DNA from: PCRC01 sp040384665
GTDB lineage: Bacteria > Pseudomonadota > Gammaproteobacteria > Burkholderiales > Burkholderiaceae_C
Direction of reading: 5' to 3'
Length of the DNA stretch: 64,000 nt
NCBI GenBank assembly: GCA_040384665.1
Contig: JAZKIY010000012.1
Span: 1 to 64,000 of the forward strand
Shown: positions 17,041-25,632 of the stretch, one piece after another
Layout: each line of letters begins with the position of its first letter
Numbering within the stretch: the first letter of the stretch is position 1
Translations under genes and position numbers: made by a program
Notes under the pieces: model-generated
Told to the model about the DNA's origin: nothing
Databases searched by the model: none
Seen by the model: only the letters and a program-made list of their open reading frames with translations

Positions 17041-17927
17041 CCCGCCCCACCGCCCACGATTTCCACCCCGAGGTGCTGCGCCTGTTCGACCAGTACGTAC
17101 ACGGCCTGGTGAGCCGCCGTGGCTTTCTGAACACGGCCGCACGCTACACCACCGGCGCACTCACTGCCGAACTGCTGCTGGCCCAGCTGAGCCCCAATTT
17201 CGCGCTGGCGCAACAGGTGCCTCCGAACGACGCACGCATCCAGACCCGCTACGTGGAGCACCCTTCGCCGCAGGGCTACGGCAGCCTGCGTGGCTACCTG
17301 GCGCAACCGGCCCAGGTAACGGGCCGCCTGCCCACCGTGCTGGTAGTGCATGAAAACCGCGGTCTGAACCCCCACATCGAGGACATTGCACGGCGGCTGG
17401 CGCTCGACAACTTCATCGCCTTCGCCCCCGATGCGCTGTTTCCGCTGGGCGGCTACCCCGGCGACGAAGAGAAGGCGCGCGAGCTGTTTCCAAAGCTGGA
17501 CCAGACAAAGACGCGGGCCGACTTCCTGGCCGCCGCCGCCGTGCTGAAGACCTTGCCGGCCGGCAACGGCAGGGTCGGTGTGGTCGGCTTCTGCTATGGC
17601 GGCAGCATCTCCAACTACCTGGCCACGCAACTGCCCGACCTGGGTGCCGCCGTGCCCTTTTACGGCGGCCAGCCCCCGGCGGCCGACGCCGCGCGCATCA
17701 AGGCACCGCTGCTGTTGCAGTACGCCGAAAACGACGAGCGTGTGAACGCCGGCTGGCCCGCTTACGAGAACGCCCTGAAGGCGGCGCGGGTCGACTACCT
17801 GGCTTACGTGTACGCCGGCACACAACACGGTTTCAACAACGACACCACGCCCCGCCACGACCCGGTCGCCGCAAAACTGGCCTGGCAACGCACGGTGGCG
17901 TTCTTCAACCAGCACCTGCGCGCCTGA
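17037..17927 (+). CDS. Dienelactone hydrolase family protein, exported
   Basis: A 296-residue alpha/beta hydrolase with a twin-arginine-like leader (VSRRGFLNTAARYTTG) after a 26-residue N-extension. The nucleophile is Cys186 in GFCYGGS, the family-typical Cys instead of Ser. The Asp of the triad is likely in YAENDERVN and the His in GTQHGFNND. Family members cleave lactones or activated esters. Export next to cytochromes suggests it acts on a periplasmic intermediate. Substrate not inferable. Overlaps the diheme cytochrome gene by 4 bases. Confidence 0.87.
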   Translation: MTRPTAHDFHPEVLRLFDQYVHGLVSRRGFLNTAARYTTGALTAELLLAQLSPNFALAQQVPPNDARIQTRYVEHPSPQGYGSLRGYLAQPAQVTGRLPTVLVVHENRGLNPHIEDIARRLALDNFIAFAPDALFPLGGYPGDEEKARELFPKLDQTKTRADFLAAAAVLKTLPAGNGRVGVVGFCYGGSISNYLATQLPDLGAAVPFYGGQPPAADAARIKAPLLLQYAENDERVNAGWPAYENALKAARVDYLAYVYAGTQHGFNNDTTPRHDPVAAKLAWQRTVAFFNQHLRA

Positions 17928-17974
17928 CCAACCGGGTCAGCGCCTTCTGCATTTTTTCCACTCTGCACTTCACC

Positions 17975-18454
17975 ATGAAACACCGCACCACCGCCCTGCT
18001 TGCTGCTGGCCTGGCCATCGCCTTCGGCACCCTGTCGTTCGCTACCCATGCCCAACAGGCCCCAAAGCCTGAAACCCTGATCAAGTCGCGCCAGTCGGCG
18101 TTCCAGCTGGTCGCCTACCAGTCGAGCCGCATCAAGGCCTCGCTCGACGGCACCTACAACAAGGACGAGGTGGCACGGGCTGCCGGCACCATTGCAGCCA
18201 TTGCCAACTCGGGGCTGGGTTCCCTGTTCCCGGCCGGCACCGAACAGGGCAAGGGCTGGGGCGACACCAAGGTCAAGCCGGAGTTCTTCAAGGACAGCAA
18301 ACGCGCCAATGAACTCACCGCCGAATTCGCCCACGAAGCCAGCGAACTTGCCAAGGTGGCCCAGGCAGGCGACGCGGCGGCGGTGAAGGCGCAGTACGCC
18401 AAGCTCAACCGCACCTGCAAGGCCTGCCACGACGACTTCCGCAACAAGGACTGA
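17975..18454 (+). CDS. Cytochrome c' family protein, periplasmic
   Basis: A 159-residue protein with a signal peptide (cleaved near THA-QQ) and a four-helix cytochrome c' body. The heme motif CKACH is at 148-152, close to the C-terminus as in the family. The GTYNKDEVARAAGTIAAIA and AEFAHEASELAKVAQAGD segments fit. Cytochromes c' bind gases such as NO or move electrons. It is the third c-type cytochrome of the cluster and lies 47 bases after the hydrolase gene. Confidence 0.9.
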   Translation: MKHRTTALLAAGLAIAFGTLSFATHAQQAPKPETLIKSRQSAFQLVAYQSSRIKASLDGTYNKDEVARAAGTIAAIANSGLGSLFPAGTEQGKGWGDTKVKPEFFKDSKRANELTAEFAHEASELAKVAQAGDAAAVKAQYAKLNRTCKACHDDFRNKD

Positions 18455-18504
18455 GCCTCGGCCCGGCTTTCTTTTATTTTTTAACCTTCAACACGGAGAC
18501 TCTC

Positions 18505-19227
18505 TTGCCCCGCTTCAAACCCCTCACCCAAGCCCTCGGCCTGGCCGCTGTGCTCGCCGCCTACCCGCTGTACAGCCTCGCGCAAACCGCAGCGCCCACG
18601 CCTCCGGCACCGATCACGCCGGCGGAGGCCGCCAAGCTGTTCAGTTTCTTCATCACCAGCGAAGGTGCCGGCAAAGGTGCTGACCTGGGCGGTCTGGCCG
18701 GTGCCGATGCCCATTGCCAGAAACTCGCCAGCACCGTCGGCGCCGGCGGCAAGACCTGGCACGCCTACCTCAGCACCCAGGCGGCCGACGGCAAACCTGC
18801 CGTCAACGCCCGCGACCGCATCGGCCAAGGCCCCTGGCACAACGTGCGTGGCGCCCTGGTGGCGCGGGACAATGCCCACCTGCATGGCGACACGCTGGAA
18901 CTGGCGCGGGCCGGCAACGCACTGAGCTGGTCCACCGCGCTCAGCGAGAAGAACCAGCCGGTCAACCGCGCCGGCGACAAGCCCAACCAGCACGACATCC
19001 TGACCGGCTCGCAGGCCGATGGCCGCGCCTTCACCGACGCCGCCGACCACACCTGCAAGAACTACACGAGCAGCGCGGCCGAAGGCTCGGCCCAGGTGGG
19101 CCATTTCGACCGCACGGGCGGCAACAGCATCTCGTGGAACTCGGCCCACGGCAGCCGCGGCTGCGGACAGGACAACCTGGTCGCCACCGGTGGCGCAGGC
19201 CTGCTGTACTGCTTCGCCACGAACTGA
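18505..19227 (+). CDS. Secreted protein of unknown function (lectin-like domain with paired cysteines)
   Basis: About 240 residues, with a signal peptide (cleavage near SLA-QT) and a TTG start at 18505 preceded by GGAGA. The mature part contains FFITSEGAGKGADLGGLAGADAHCQKLA, which resembles secreted domains distantly similar to collectin or endostatin folds, and a Cys-containing end (HTCKNYTS; GSRGCGQDNLVATGGAGLLYCF). Four cysteines could form two disulfides. No catalytic motif was recognised. It closes the cluster; a strong bidirectional terminator follows. Confidence 0.75.
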   Translation: MPRFKPLTQALGLAAVLAAYPLYSLAQTAAPTPPAPITPAEAAKLFSFFITSEGAGKGADLGGLAGADAHCQKLASTVGAGGKTWHAYLSTQAADGKPAVNARDRIGQGPWHNVRGALVARDNAHLHGDTLELARAGNALSWSTALSEKNQPVNRAGDKPNQHDILTGSQADGRAFTDAADHTCKNYTSSAAEGSAQVGHFDRTGGNSISWNSAHGSRGCGQDNLVATGGAGLLYCFATN

Positions 19228-19240
19228 CCTGTTCGGTTCG

Positions 19241-19282
19241 CACCCACAAAAAAGCCCGCACATGCGGGCTTTTTTGTGGGTG
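19241..19282. terminator. Strong bidirectional intrinsic terminator
   Basis: A perfect 20-bp inverted repeat (CACCCACAAAAAAGCCCGCA and its complement) around a 2-base loop. It has a GC-rich core with A-tract and T-tract flanks, so it can stop the plus-strand cytochrome cluster and the minus-strand ccm operon that converge here. Confidence 0.95.
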
Positions 19283-19293
19283 CGTCACAGGCA

Positions 19294-19965
19294 CTAGCGG
19301 GGTGTTGCGCTGGCCAGTGCTTCGGCCTGGCCGATCTGCTGCGCCACCGAGGCGGCCAGTTCAGAGTCGTCGGGCAACATGCGCAGGATGCGGCGCCACT
19401 GCAGCACGGCGCCGGCGTAGTCCTTGCGTTCGAAACGCGCACTGCCCGACAGCGCCAGGCCCTGCACGTAGTCGGGCTTGAGTTGGAGCGCGGCATCGAT
19501 CAGCTTCTCGGGCTCCCCCGCGAGCTGCTGGTTGCCGGCCATCGCCAGGCTCACGGCGTAATCCAGCCAGAGGTCGGCATCGTCGGGCCGCAGGCGAACC
19601 AGTTGCCGGTAGGCCAGCACAGCTTCGCTGAACTGGCGAGCGGCTTCGTGGGCCCGCGCCAGCTGGCGCCAGCCGTCCACGTTGTCCGGCTGCGCTGCCA
19701 GCCGCGCGCGCAAGGGGGCCAGGTCGTCGCTGGCCTGGACCGGTGCAGTCGCAGTGGCCTGCACGGCCTGCGGCGTGCCCACCACCCGGTACAAGCCCAC
19801 CGTTCCGAGCGACAACACCAACGCCACACCGATCCCCACCACGCGGTGCGCACCGGCCGGAGCCGCCGGTGCGCCCGGGGGCGGCACCAGCCGCGCCGGC
19901 AACGGAAAAACACACAGGAGCGCCAGCAGCCACAGCAGGCCGGCCAACAACACAAACGCCGTCAT
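19294..19965 (-). CDS. ccmI: Cytochrome c maturation protein CcmI (TPR protein)
   Basis: A 223-residue protein with two N-terminal membrane segments (MTAFVLLAGLLWLLALL; VVGIGVALVLSLGTVGLY) and periplasmic TPR repeats (WRQLARAHEAARQFSEAVLAYRQLVRL and following). CcmI holds apocytochrome c and presents it to the heme lyase CcmF/CcmH. It is short relative to some CcmI proteins. The start overlaps the ccmH stop by 4 bases. It is the last gene of the operon before the terminator. Confidence 0.9.
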   Translation of the reverse strand: MTAFVLLAGLLWLLALLCVFPLPARLVPPPGAPAAPAGAHRVVGIGVALVLSLGTVGLYRVVGTPQAVQATATAPVQASDDLAPLRARLAAQPDNVDGWRQLARAHEAARQFSEAVLAYRQLVRLRPDDADLWLDYAVSLAMAGNQQLAGEPEKLIDAALQLKPDYVQGLALSGSARFERKDYAGAVLQWRRILRMLPDDSELAASVAQQIGQAEALASATPR

Positions 19966-20363
19966 GCGGGAGACTCCACGCCGTCTTCGGAGGCGGCATG
20001 GCCCCAGCGGATGCGCTGGCGCAGCAGCAGCAGCCCGCCGCCGGACAACATCGCCAGCGGCCCGAACCACAACAACCAGGTGCTCGGCTTCAGTGGCGGC
20101 CGGTAGCGCACGAAATCGCCGTAGCGCTGCACCATGAAGTCCACCACCTGTTCGTCGGTCGCACCACCGGACAGCTGGGTGCGGATCTCGGCCCGCAACT
20201 CCACCGCCAGCGGCGCATGCGAATCGGCCAGCGTCTGGTTCTGGCACACCAGGCAACGCAGCTCGGCACTGAGGCGCAACACATGGACCTCCAGCGCGCC
20301 ATCTGCGGCCACGGCTGGCAGCGCCAGGGCCGCCAGCAAGACCAGCAGCACACCGCTACGCAC
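19962..20363 (-). CDS. ccmH: Cytochrome c maturation protein CcmH
   Basis: A 133-residue membrane-anchored thiol protein with a signal peptide and the defining motif LRCLVCQNQ (Cys37, Cys40), which reduces the apocytochrome CxxCH cysteines. One C-terminal membrane helix (WLLWFGPLAMLSGGGLLLL). This is the single-domain form; the TPR part is the separate ccmI downstream. It overlaps ccmG by 8 bases. Confidence 0.95.
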   Translation of the reverse strand: MRSGVLLVLLAALALPAVAADGALEVHVLRLSAELRCLVCQNQTLADSHAPLAVELRAEIRTQLSGGATDEQVVDFMVQRYGDFVRYRPPLKPSTWLLWFGPLAMLSGGGLLLLRQRIRWGHAASEDGVESPA

Positions 20364-20889
20364 GGTTCAACTCCGTCAGCAAAGGCAGCAGCTTCTGCTC
20401 GATGAACTCGGGCGTGACCGGCCCGGACAGCTTGAGCCGCACCACCCCCCGTTTGTCAATGACAAAGGTTTCGGGCACACCGTACACACCGTAGTCGATG
20501 CCCGCCTTGCCGTCGGCGTCCAGTGCCACCAGCTTGTAGGGGTTGCCGTGGCGGGCCAGCCACTTCAAGCCAGCCTCGCGCGTGTCCATGTAATTGAGCC
20601 CCACCAGCGGCACGGTGCCGCGGCGGGCCAGGTCCAGCAGCAGCGGGTGCTCGACCCTGCAGGCCACGCACCACGATGCCCAGACGTTGAGCACCCAGAC
20701 CTGGCCGCGCAGGTCGGCGGGCGTGAAGAATTTTTCTGGCGCATCGAGCACGGACAAGCGGACCGGTGGCGCCGGCTTGCCGACCAGCGGCGACGGAATG
20801 TCTTGCGGGTTGCGGCCCAGCGCGGCGCCGAGCAGCGTCACCAACGCCAGGAAGATCAGAAGGGGGCCGAGGAAACGTCGCATGGTCAT
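20356..20889 (-). CDS. ccmG: Thiol-disulfide oxidoreductase CcmG (DsbE)
   Basis: A 177-residue membrane-anchored thioredoxin-fold protein, active site WCVAC (Cys74, Cys77) and a GVPETFVID cis-Pro segment. It supplies reductant to CcmH and apocytochrome c. The start is either ATG 20889 or ATG 20883. It lies directly after ccmF. Confidence 0.93.
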   Translation of the reverse strand: MTMRRFLGPLLIFLALVTLLGAALGRNPQDIPSPLVGKPAPPVRLSVLDAPEKFFTPADLRGQVWVLNVWASWCVACRVEHPLLLDLARRGTVPLVGLNYMDTREAGLKWLARHGNPYKLVALDADGKAGIDYGVYGVPETFVIDKRGVVRLKLSGPVTPEFIEQKLLPLLTELNRA

Positions 20890-20890
20890 G

Positions 20891-22891
20891 TCAAACAGGA
20901 GAAGGGAGGGGTGCGATAGGCGATGTGCCTGCAGCGGTGGGCTGGCTGGCGCTGCGGGGTGCGCGCCGGTAGCGCCGGTCCAGAGCGGCCAGCAGGCCAC
21001 CCAGTGCAATGGCCAGCGCGCCAGCCCAGACCCAGTTCATGAAAGGCTTGTGCTGGAGCCGCACCACCCAGGAGCCTGCCTCGGTGGCTTCGGCCAGCGA
21101 CACGTACAGGTCGCGGGTGAAGCCCCGGTCGATGGCGGCTTCGGTCATGGGCATCTGGGACACGGTGTAGAAACGTTTTTCCGGATACAGCACCAGCGTG
21201 CCGCCGTTGTCGTGGCGCACGTCGAATTGCCCGCGCGCGGCCACGTAGTTGGGACCTTGCACCTTGTTCAGCCCGGTGAAGGTGAACTCGTAAACCCCCA
21301 GCCGCGCACTGTCGCCCACGCGCAGGTGGTGGTCGCTTTCCGACTCCAACCCTTTCACCAGGGTCACGCCGATGACAAACACCGCCACCCCGGCGTGTGC
21401 CAGCGTCATGCCCCAGTAGCTGCCCGGGATCGCCGTGAAGCGGCGGACCCAGAAGGTGCCTGACGGCGGGGCCAGAAGCCGGCGCACCAGCGCCGACACG
21501 GTGCTCAACGCGATCCATACGGCCAGGCCCAGGCCAACGGCCACGCCGGCCGAGGTGTGCAGCGTCAGCGCCACCGCGGCGGCGAACACCACCGCGCCCG
21601 CCGCAACCCAGCGCACAAGCCGCGCCACGTCGCGCAACGCAGCCCGCTGCCAGGGCAGGAGCGGTCCCACGGCCATCAGCAACAGCAAGGGCAGCATCAG
21701 CGGCACAAAGACCGCGTCAAAGTACGGCGGACCCACCGAGATCTTGCCGAGACCCAGCGCGTCCAGCAGCAAAGGGTACAGCGTGCCCAGCAGCACCGTG
21801 CCGGCGGCTGTCATCAGCAGCAGGTTGTTGACCAGCAGCAGGGCCTCGCGTGAGAACAGCGCAAAGCGCCCTGCCCCCAGGCCCAGCCGCGGCGCACGCC
21901 AGGCATACAGCGCTAGGGCTCCGCCCACCACCACAGCGAGAAACAGCAGGATGTAGACGCCGCGCTTGGGGTCGCTGGCGAAGGCATGGACCGAGGTCAG
22001 CACGCCGGAGCGGACCAAAAAGGTGCCCAGCAACGACAGCGAGAACGCAATGATGGCCAGCAGAATGGTCCAGTTCTTGAAGCCGGCACGCTTCTCCGTC
22101 ACGGCCAGTGAATGCAGCAGTGCCGTGCCGACCAGCCAGGGCATGAAAGACGCGTTTTCCACTGCGTCCCAGAACCACCAGCCGCCCCAGCCCAGCACGT
22201 AGTAGGCCCAGGCACTGCCCAGCGCAATGCCCAGCGTCAGAAAGGCCCAGGCCAGCAGCGTCCACGGCCGGCACCAGCGGGCCCAGGCCGCGTCGAGCCG
22301 GCCTTCCAGCAGCGCGGCAATGGCGAACGCAAAGACCACCGAGAAGCCCACATAACCCATGTAGAGCACCGGCGGGTGCGCGATCATGCCAAGGTCTTGC
22401 AGCAAGGGGTTCAGGTCACGCCCGTCGGGCGCCGCAGGCAGCGTGCGGGCAAAAGGGTTGGAGGTGAGCAGCAGAAACAGCAGGAAGCCCACGCTCAGCA
22501 ACCCCATGACGCCGAGCACCCGCACCACCGTGGCCAGCGGCAACGCCCGGCTGAACACCGCAACGGCGGCGGACCAAAAGGCCAGTAACTGGATCCACAA
22601 CAGGATCGAGCCTTCATGTCCACCCCAGGTCGCGGCCGCGCGGAAATGCACTGGCAGTTTGGAATTGGAATGCGCTGCGACGTAGCTCACCGAAAAATCG
22701 TTGACGACAAAGCTGTAGACCAGCACCGCAAAGGCCAGCGTCACCAGCACGCACTGGCCAATGGCCACACGGCGCGCCAGCCGCATCCAGGGCACATGGC
22801 CGGTGGCCGCACCGACCAGCGGCAGGCTGCCGAGCACGAGTGCCAGACCCAGAGCCAGAATGAGCGCCACATTGCCCAGTTCGGGAATCAT
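20891..22891 (-). CDS. ccmF: Heme lyase subunit CcmF
   Basis: A 666-residue polytopic membrane protein of the heme handling family. The WWD tryptophan-rich heme-binding segment reads LGWGGWWFWDAVENAS. N-terminal PELGNVALILAL and the FNFFRAAATWGGHEG-like stretch (HFRAAATWGGHEGS) are typical. CcmF attaches heme, delivered by CcmE, to apocytochrome c. It overlaps ccmE by 4 bases. Confidence 0.96.
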   Translation of the reverse strand: MIPELGNVALILALGLALVLGSLPLVGAATGHVPWMRLARRVAIGQCVLVTLAFAVLVYSFVVNDFSVSYVAAHSNSKLPVHFRAAATWGGHEGSILLWIQLLAFWSAAVAVFSRALPLATVVRVLGVMGLLSVGFLLFLLLTSNPFARTLPAAPDGRDLNPLLQDLGMIAHPPVLYMGYVGFSVVFAFAIAALLEGRLDAAWARWCRPWTLLAWAFLTLGIALGSAWAYYVLGWGGWWFWDAVENASFMPWLVGTALLHSLAVTEKRAGFKNWTILLAIIAFSLSLLGTFLVRSGVLTSVHAFASDPKRGVYILLFLAVVVGGALALYAWRAPRLGLGAGRFALFSREALLLVNNLLLMTAAGTVLLGTLYPLLLDALGLGKISVGPPYFDAVFVPLMLPLLLLMAVGPLLPWQRAALRDVARLVRWVAAGAVVFAAAVALTLHTSAGVAVGLGLAVWIALSTVSALVRRLLAPPSGTFWVRRFTAIPGSYWGMTLAHAGVAVFVIGVTLVKGLESESDHHLRVGDSARLGVYEFTFTGLNKVQGPNYVAARGQFDVRHDNGGTLVLYPEKRFYTVSQMPMTEAAIDRGFTRDLYVSLAEATEAGSWVVRLQHKPFMNWVWAGALAIALGGLLAALDRRYRRAPRSASQPTAAGTSPIAPLPSPV

Positions 22892-23334
22892 TGTCTTTTC
22901 TCCGTAACGGCTTTGGCTGCCTGTTCCAATGCGTAGGCGGCTTCGGGCGGCATGTAGTTTTCATCGTGTTTGGCCAGCACCTCGTCGGCCACGAACCCTT
23001 GCCCCGGCAGCAGGCGGCCCTGCGCAACCACGCCTTTGCCTTCCTTGAACAGGTCGGGCAAGGCGCCGCGGTAGCTGACAGGCAACACGCGGTGCTGGTC
23101 GGTCACGCGGAACTGGACCGTCACGCCATCGGCCTGGCGCACCAGACTGCCCTGCTCGACCAACCCACCGACCCGAAAGCTGCGCTGCTGCGGCGCCTCG
23201 CCCGCCTCGACCTGCGTGGGCGTGAAAAAGAACACCAGGTTTTTCTGGAAGGCCGACAGCACCAGCCCGGCCCCCAAGGCCAAAGCACCCAGGCCCAGCA
23301 GCACCAGCACGAGGCGTTGATGGCGCGCTTTCAC
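22888..23334 (-). CDS. ccmE: Heme chaperone CcmE
   Basis: A 148-residue membrane-anchored beta-barrel heme chaperone. The covalent heme-binding His123 lies in AKHDENYMPP, the conserved H-x-E-N-Y-type motif. The GTG start at 23334 overlaps the ccmD stop. It takes heme from CcmC/D and passes it to CcmF. Confidence 0.95.
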   Translation of the reverse strand: MKARHQRLVLVLLGLGALALGAGLVLSAFQKNLVFFFTPTQVEAGEAPQQRSFRVGGLVEQGSLVRQADGVTVQFRVTDQHRVLPVSYRGALPDLFKEGKGVVAQGRLLPGQGFVADEVLAKHDENYMPPEAAYALEQAAKAVTEKRQ

Positions 23335-23513
23335 AGGTCGCCCTCCGGACCGTACCGGCGCGCATGGGCCAGCTGCGCCAGCACCTGCCGGCGCCGCCAG
23401 CCCAGCGTGATCCACTCGATCAGCAGTGCGCCGAACACGGCCCCCACCGACCCCCAGACATACAGGCCGTAGCCGCCCATCTGCACGAAATCCTGCCAGT
23501 TGCTCCAGTTCAT
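23331..23513 (-). CDS. ccmD: Heme exporter protein CcmD
   Basis: A 60-residue protein with one membrane helix (YVWGSVGAVFGALLIEW) and a basic cytoplasmic tail (WRRRQVLAQLAHARR). It starts MNWSNWQDFVQMGGYG, as CcmD does. It stabilises the CcmC-CcmE complex. It overlaps both neighbours by 4 bases, which fixes its limits. Confidence 0.92.
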   Translation of the reverse strand: MNWSNWQDFVQMGGYGLYVWGSVGAVFGALLIEWITLGWRRRQVLAQLAHARRYGPEGDL

Positions 23514-24298
23514 GGCGCCACCTCCGGCAGCCGTTCGGCCCATTGGGTGTGCTGCTCGCGCTCCAACACAATGCAGCGCAGGCGCCGCAGCACCACCGCC
23601 AGCGTGACAGCCCAGAAACCGAACGTGCACAGCAGCAAGCCCAGCAGCATCGACGACGACATGAGCGGCGCACTGCGCAGCGTGATCGTTGCGCCCTGGT
23701 GCAGCGTGTTCCACCATTGCACCGAAAAATAGATCACCGGCACGTTGACCACGCCGACCAGAGCCAGCAATGCGCCCGCCCGGTCGGCGCGGCGCGGGTC
23801 GTCGATGGCGGCCTGCAGGCCAATGAAGCCGATATAGAGGAAGAGCAGGATCAGCTCGGACGTGAGGCGCGCGTCCCACACCCACCAGGCACCCCAGGTC
23901 GGGCGCCCCCACAGGGCACCGGTCCACAACGCCAGAAAGGTCAGCAACGCACCACTCGGTGCCAATGCGCTGGCCAGCATGGAAGACAGGCGGGTGTTGA
24001 ACACCAACCCCACCGCCGCCCAGAACGCCATCGCGAGGTACACCAGCATCGACAGCCAGGCCACCGGCACATGCACGAAGATGATGCGGTAGGCCTCGCC
24101 CTGCTGGTGATCGGTCGGCGCAATGCCGAAGCCGACGAACAGCCCGGCTCCCAGCAAAAGGGCCGCCAGCACCAGCAGTGGCGCAATCAGCCGACCCGCC
24201 ACAGGATAAAAAGCCTGCGGTGCGGCATAGCGCGTCCACCGGCGTGCGACGGCGTGCCATGGAACGGCAGGGGTGGAAGAAACGTGGGCAGTGGACAA
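23510..24298 (-). CDS. ccmC: Heme exporter/handling protein CcmC
   Basis: A 262-residue six-helix membrane protein with the WWD motif WGAWWVWDARLTSE and heme-ligand histidines such as in FVHVPVAW. It loads heme onto CcmE. There is a 39-base gap between it and ccmB, the largest inside the ccm block. Confidence 0.95.
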   Translation of the reverse strand: MSTAHVSSTPAVPWHAVARRWTRYAAPQAFYPVAGRLIAPLLVLAALLLGAGLFVGFGIAPTDHQQGEAYRIIFVHVPVAWLSMLVYLAMAFWAAVGLVFNTRLSSMLASALAPSGALLTFLALWTGALWGRPTWGAWWVWDARLTSELILLFLYIGFIGLQAAIDDPRRADRAGALLALVGVVNVPVIYFSVQWWNTLHQGATITLRSAPLMSSSMLLGLLLCTFGFWAVTLAVVLRRLRCIVLEREQHTQWAERLPEVAP

Positions 24299-24337
24299 GC
24301 AAACCTCGGTCAGGAATTCACGGAATGGAAAAGGCGC

Positions 24338-25006
24338 TCATTCGAGCGCGATGCGCAACGCGGCCGCAATGGCCCAAGGTGTCAACGCCAAAGCAAAAGC
24401 CAGCAAGGCCCCCAGCAGCGCCAGGTGCGGCGCACTGCCCAGGCCACTGGCCTCGGCCTGCACCGCGCCGGCGCCCAGCACCAGCACTGGCACATAGAGC
24501 GGCAGCACCAGCAGCGACAACAACACGCCGCCGCCGCGAAGCCCCAGCGTCAATGCACTGCCGATGGCGCCCACCAGGCTCAGCACCGGGGTTCCCAGCA
24601 GCAAGCCCAGAACCAGCGCCAGCAAGGATGCGGCTGGCAGATCGAACTGCAGGCCCAGCACCGGCGCCATCAGCACCAGTGGCAAACCGGTCACCAGCCA
24701 GTGGGCCAGAACCTTGCCAAGCACAATCACCGTGAGTGGCTGTGCCGACAGCGCCATCTGCTGCAAGGTGCCGTCGGCCAAATCGCTGCCGAACAAACGG
24801 GTCAGGGCGAGCATGGAGGCGAGCAAGGCCGCCACCCACAACACGCCCGGCGCCATCGACCGCAGCAGCGTGCGCTCGGGGCCAACGCCCAGCGGAAACA
24901 GCGCGATCACGATGACGAAGAAAAACAGCGAGGTCAGCACGTCCGTGCGCCGCCGGAAGGACAGCAGCAGTTCCCGCTGCAGCACGCATGAAAAAACCGT
25001 CAGCAT
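24338..25006 (-). CDS. ccmB: Heme exporter protein CcmB
   Basis: A 222-residue membrane subunit with six hydrophobic segments, beginning MLTVFSCVLQRELLLSFRRR as CcmB proteins do. It forms the CcmAB transporter that drives release of holo-CcmE. The first codons overlap the end of ccmA by 7 bases. Confidence 0.94.
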   Translation of the reverse strand: MLTVFSCVLQRELLLSFRRRTDVLTSLFFFVIVIALFPLGVGPERTLLRSMAPGVLWVAALLASMLALTRLFGSDLADGTLQQMALSAQPLTVIVLGKVLAHWLVTGLPLVLMAPVLGLQFDLPAASLLALVLGLLLGTPVLSLVGAIGSALTLGLRGGGVLLSLLVLPLYVPVLVLGAGAVQAEASGLGSAPHLALLGALLAFALALTPWAIAAALRIALE

Positions 25007-25632
25007 GGCAAGGGGGCTCCCAGCGCCAGTGTGTAGTGCCGCGCTGTCTGCAGTACTGCCGCCTGGTGGGTGGTGTACACCAGCGCGGCACCCTGGGCGA
25101 CCTGCTGGTCCAGCGCCTGCTCCAGCAGCGTCTGGGCCGCCGGGTCGAGCGCGCTGAAGGGCTCGTCCATCACCAGCAACGCGAACGGCTGCAGGTGCAG
25201 GCCAGCGAGCACCACCCGCTTGCGCTGCCCTTGTGACAAAGTGCCGGCCGGCAGGTGCGCCACGGGGCCCAGGCCCGCCTGCTCGAGGGCACGCCCGGCA
25301 GCCAGCCGCGTGCAGGGGCGGCCCGCCAGCCGGGTGCCCAGCCACAAATTCTCGATGGCCGTCAGATCGGATTTGAGTGCGCCGGCATGCCCGAGGTAGA
25401 ACAGGTCACGGTGAAAGTCCTGGCGCAAACGGGTGATGTCGCTGCCGCGCCAGCGCACAGTACCGCCGGCCGGTCGCGCCAGACCACACAGCACGTGCAG
25501 CAGGCTGGTTTTGCCGCTGCCGTTGGCGCCCTTCACCCACAGCACCTCGCCCGCGCCCACTTCGGCATGCAGCGCAGAAAACAGCGCACGCCTGCCGCGC
25601 ACGCAGCTGAGGTTGTCCGCCTGCAAACTCAC
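25000..25632 (-). CDS. ccmA: Heme exporter ATP-binding protein CcmA
   Basis: A 210-residue ABC ATPase. Walker A GANGSGKT (35-42), signature LSQGQRKRV (132-140, the CcmA-type LSxGQ), Walker B LLVMDEP (152-158). The GTG start at 25632 overlaps the cytochrome b stop (GTGA). Confidence 0.95.
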   Translation of the reverse strand: MSLQADNLSCVRGRRALFSALHAEVGAGEVLWVKGANGSGKTSLLHVLCGLARPAGGTVRWRGSDITRLRQDFHRDLFYLGHAGALKSDLTAIENLWLGTRLAGRPCTRLAAGRALEQAGLGPVAHLPAGTLSQGQRKRVVLAGLHLQPFALLVMDEPFSALDPAAQTLLEQALDQQVAQGAALVYTTHQAAVLQTARHYTLALGAPLPC

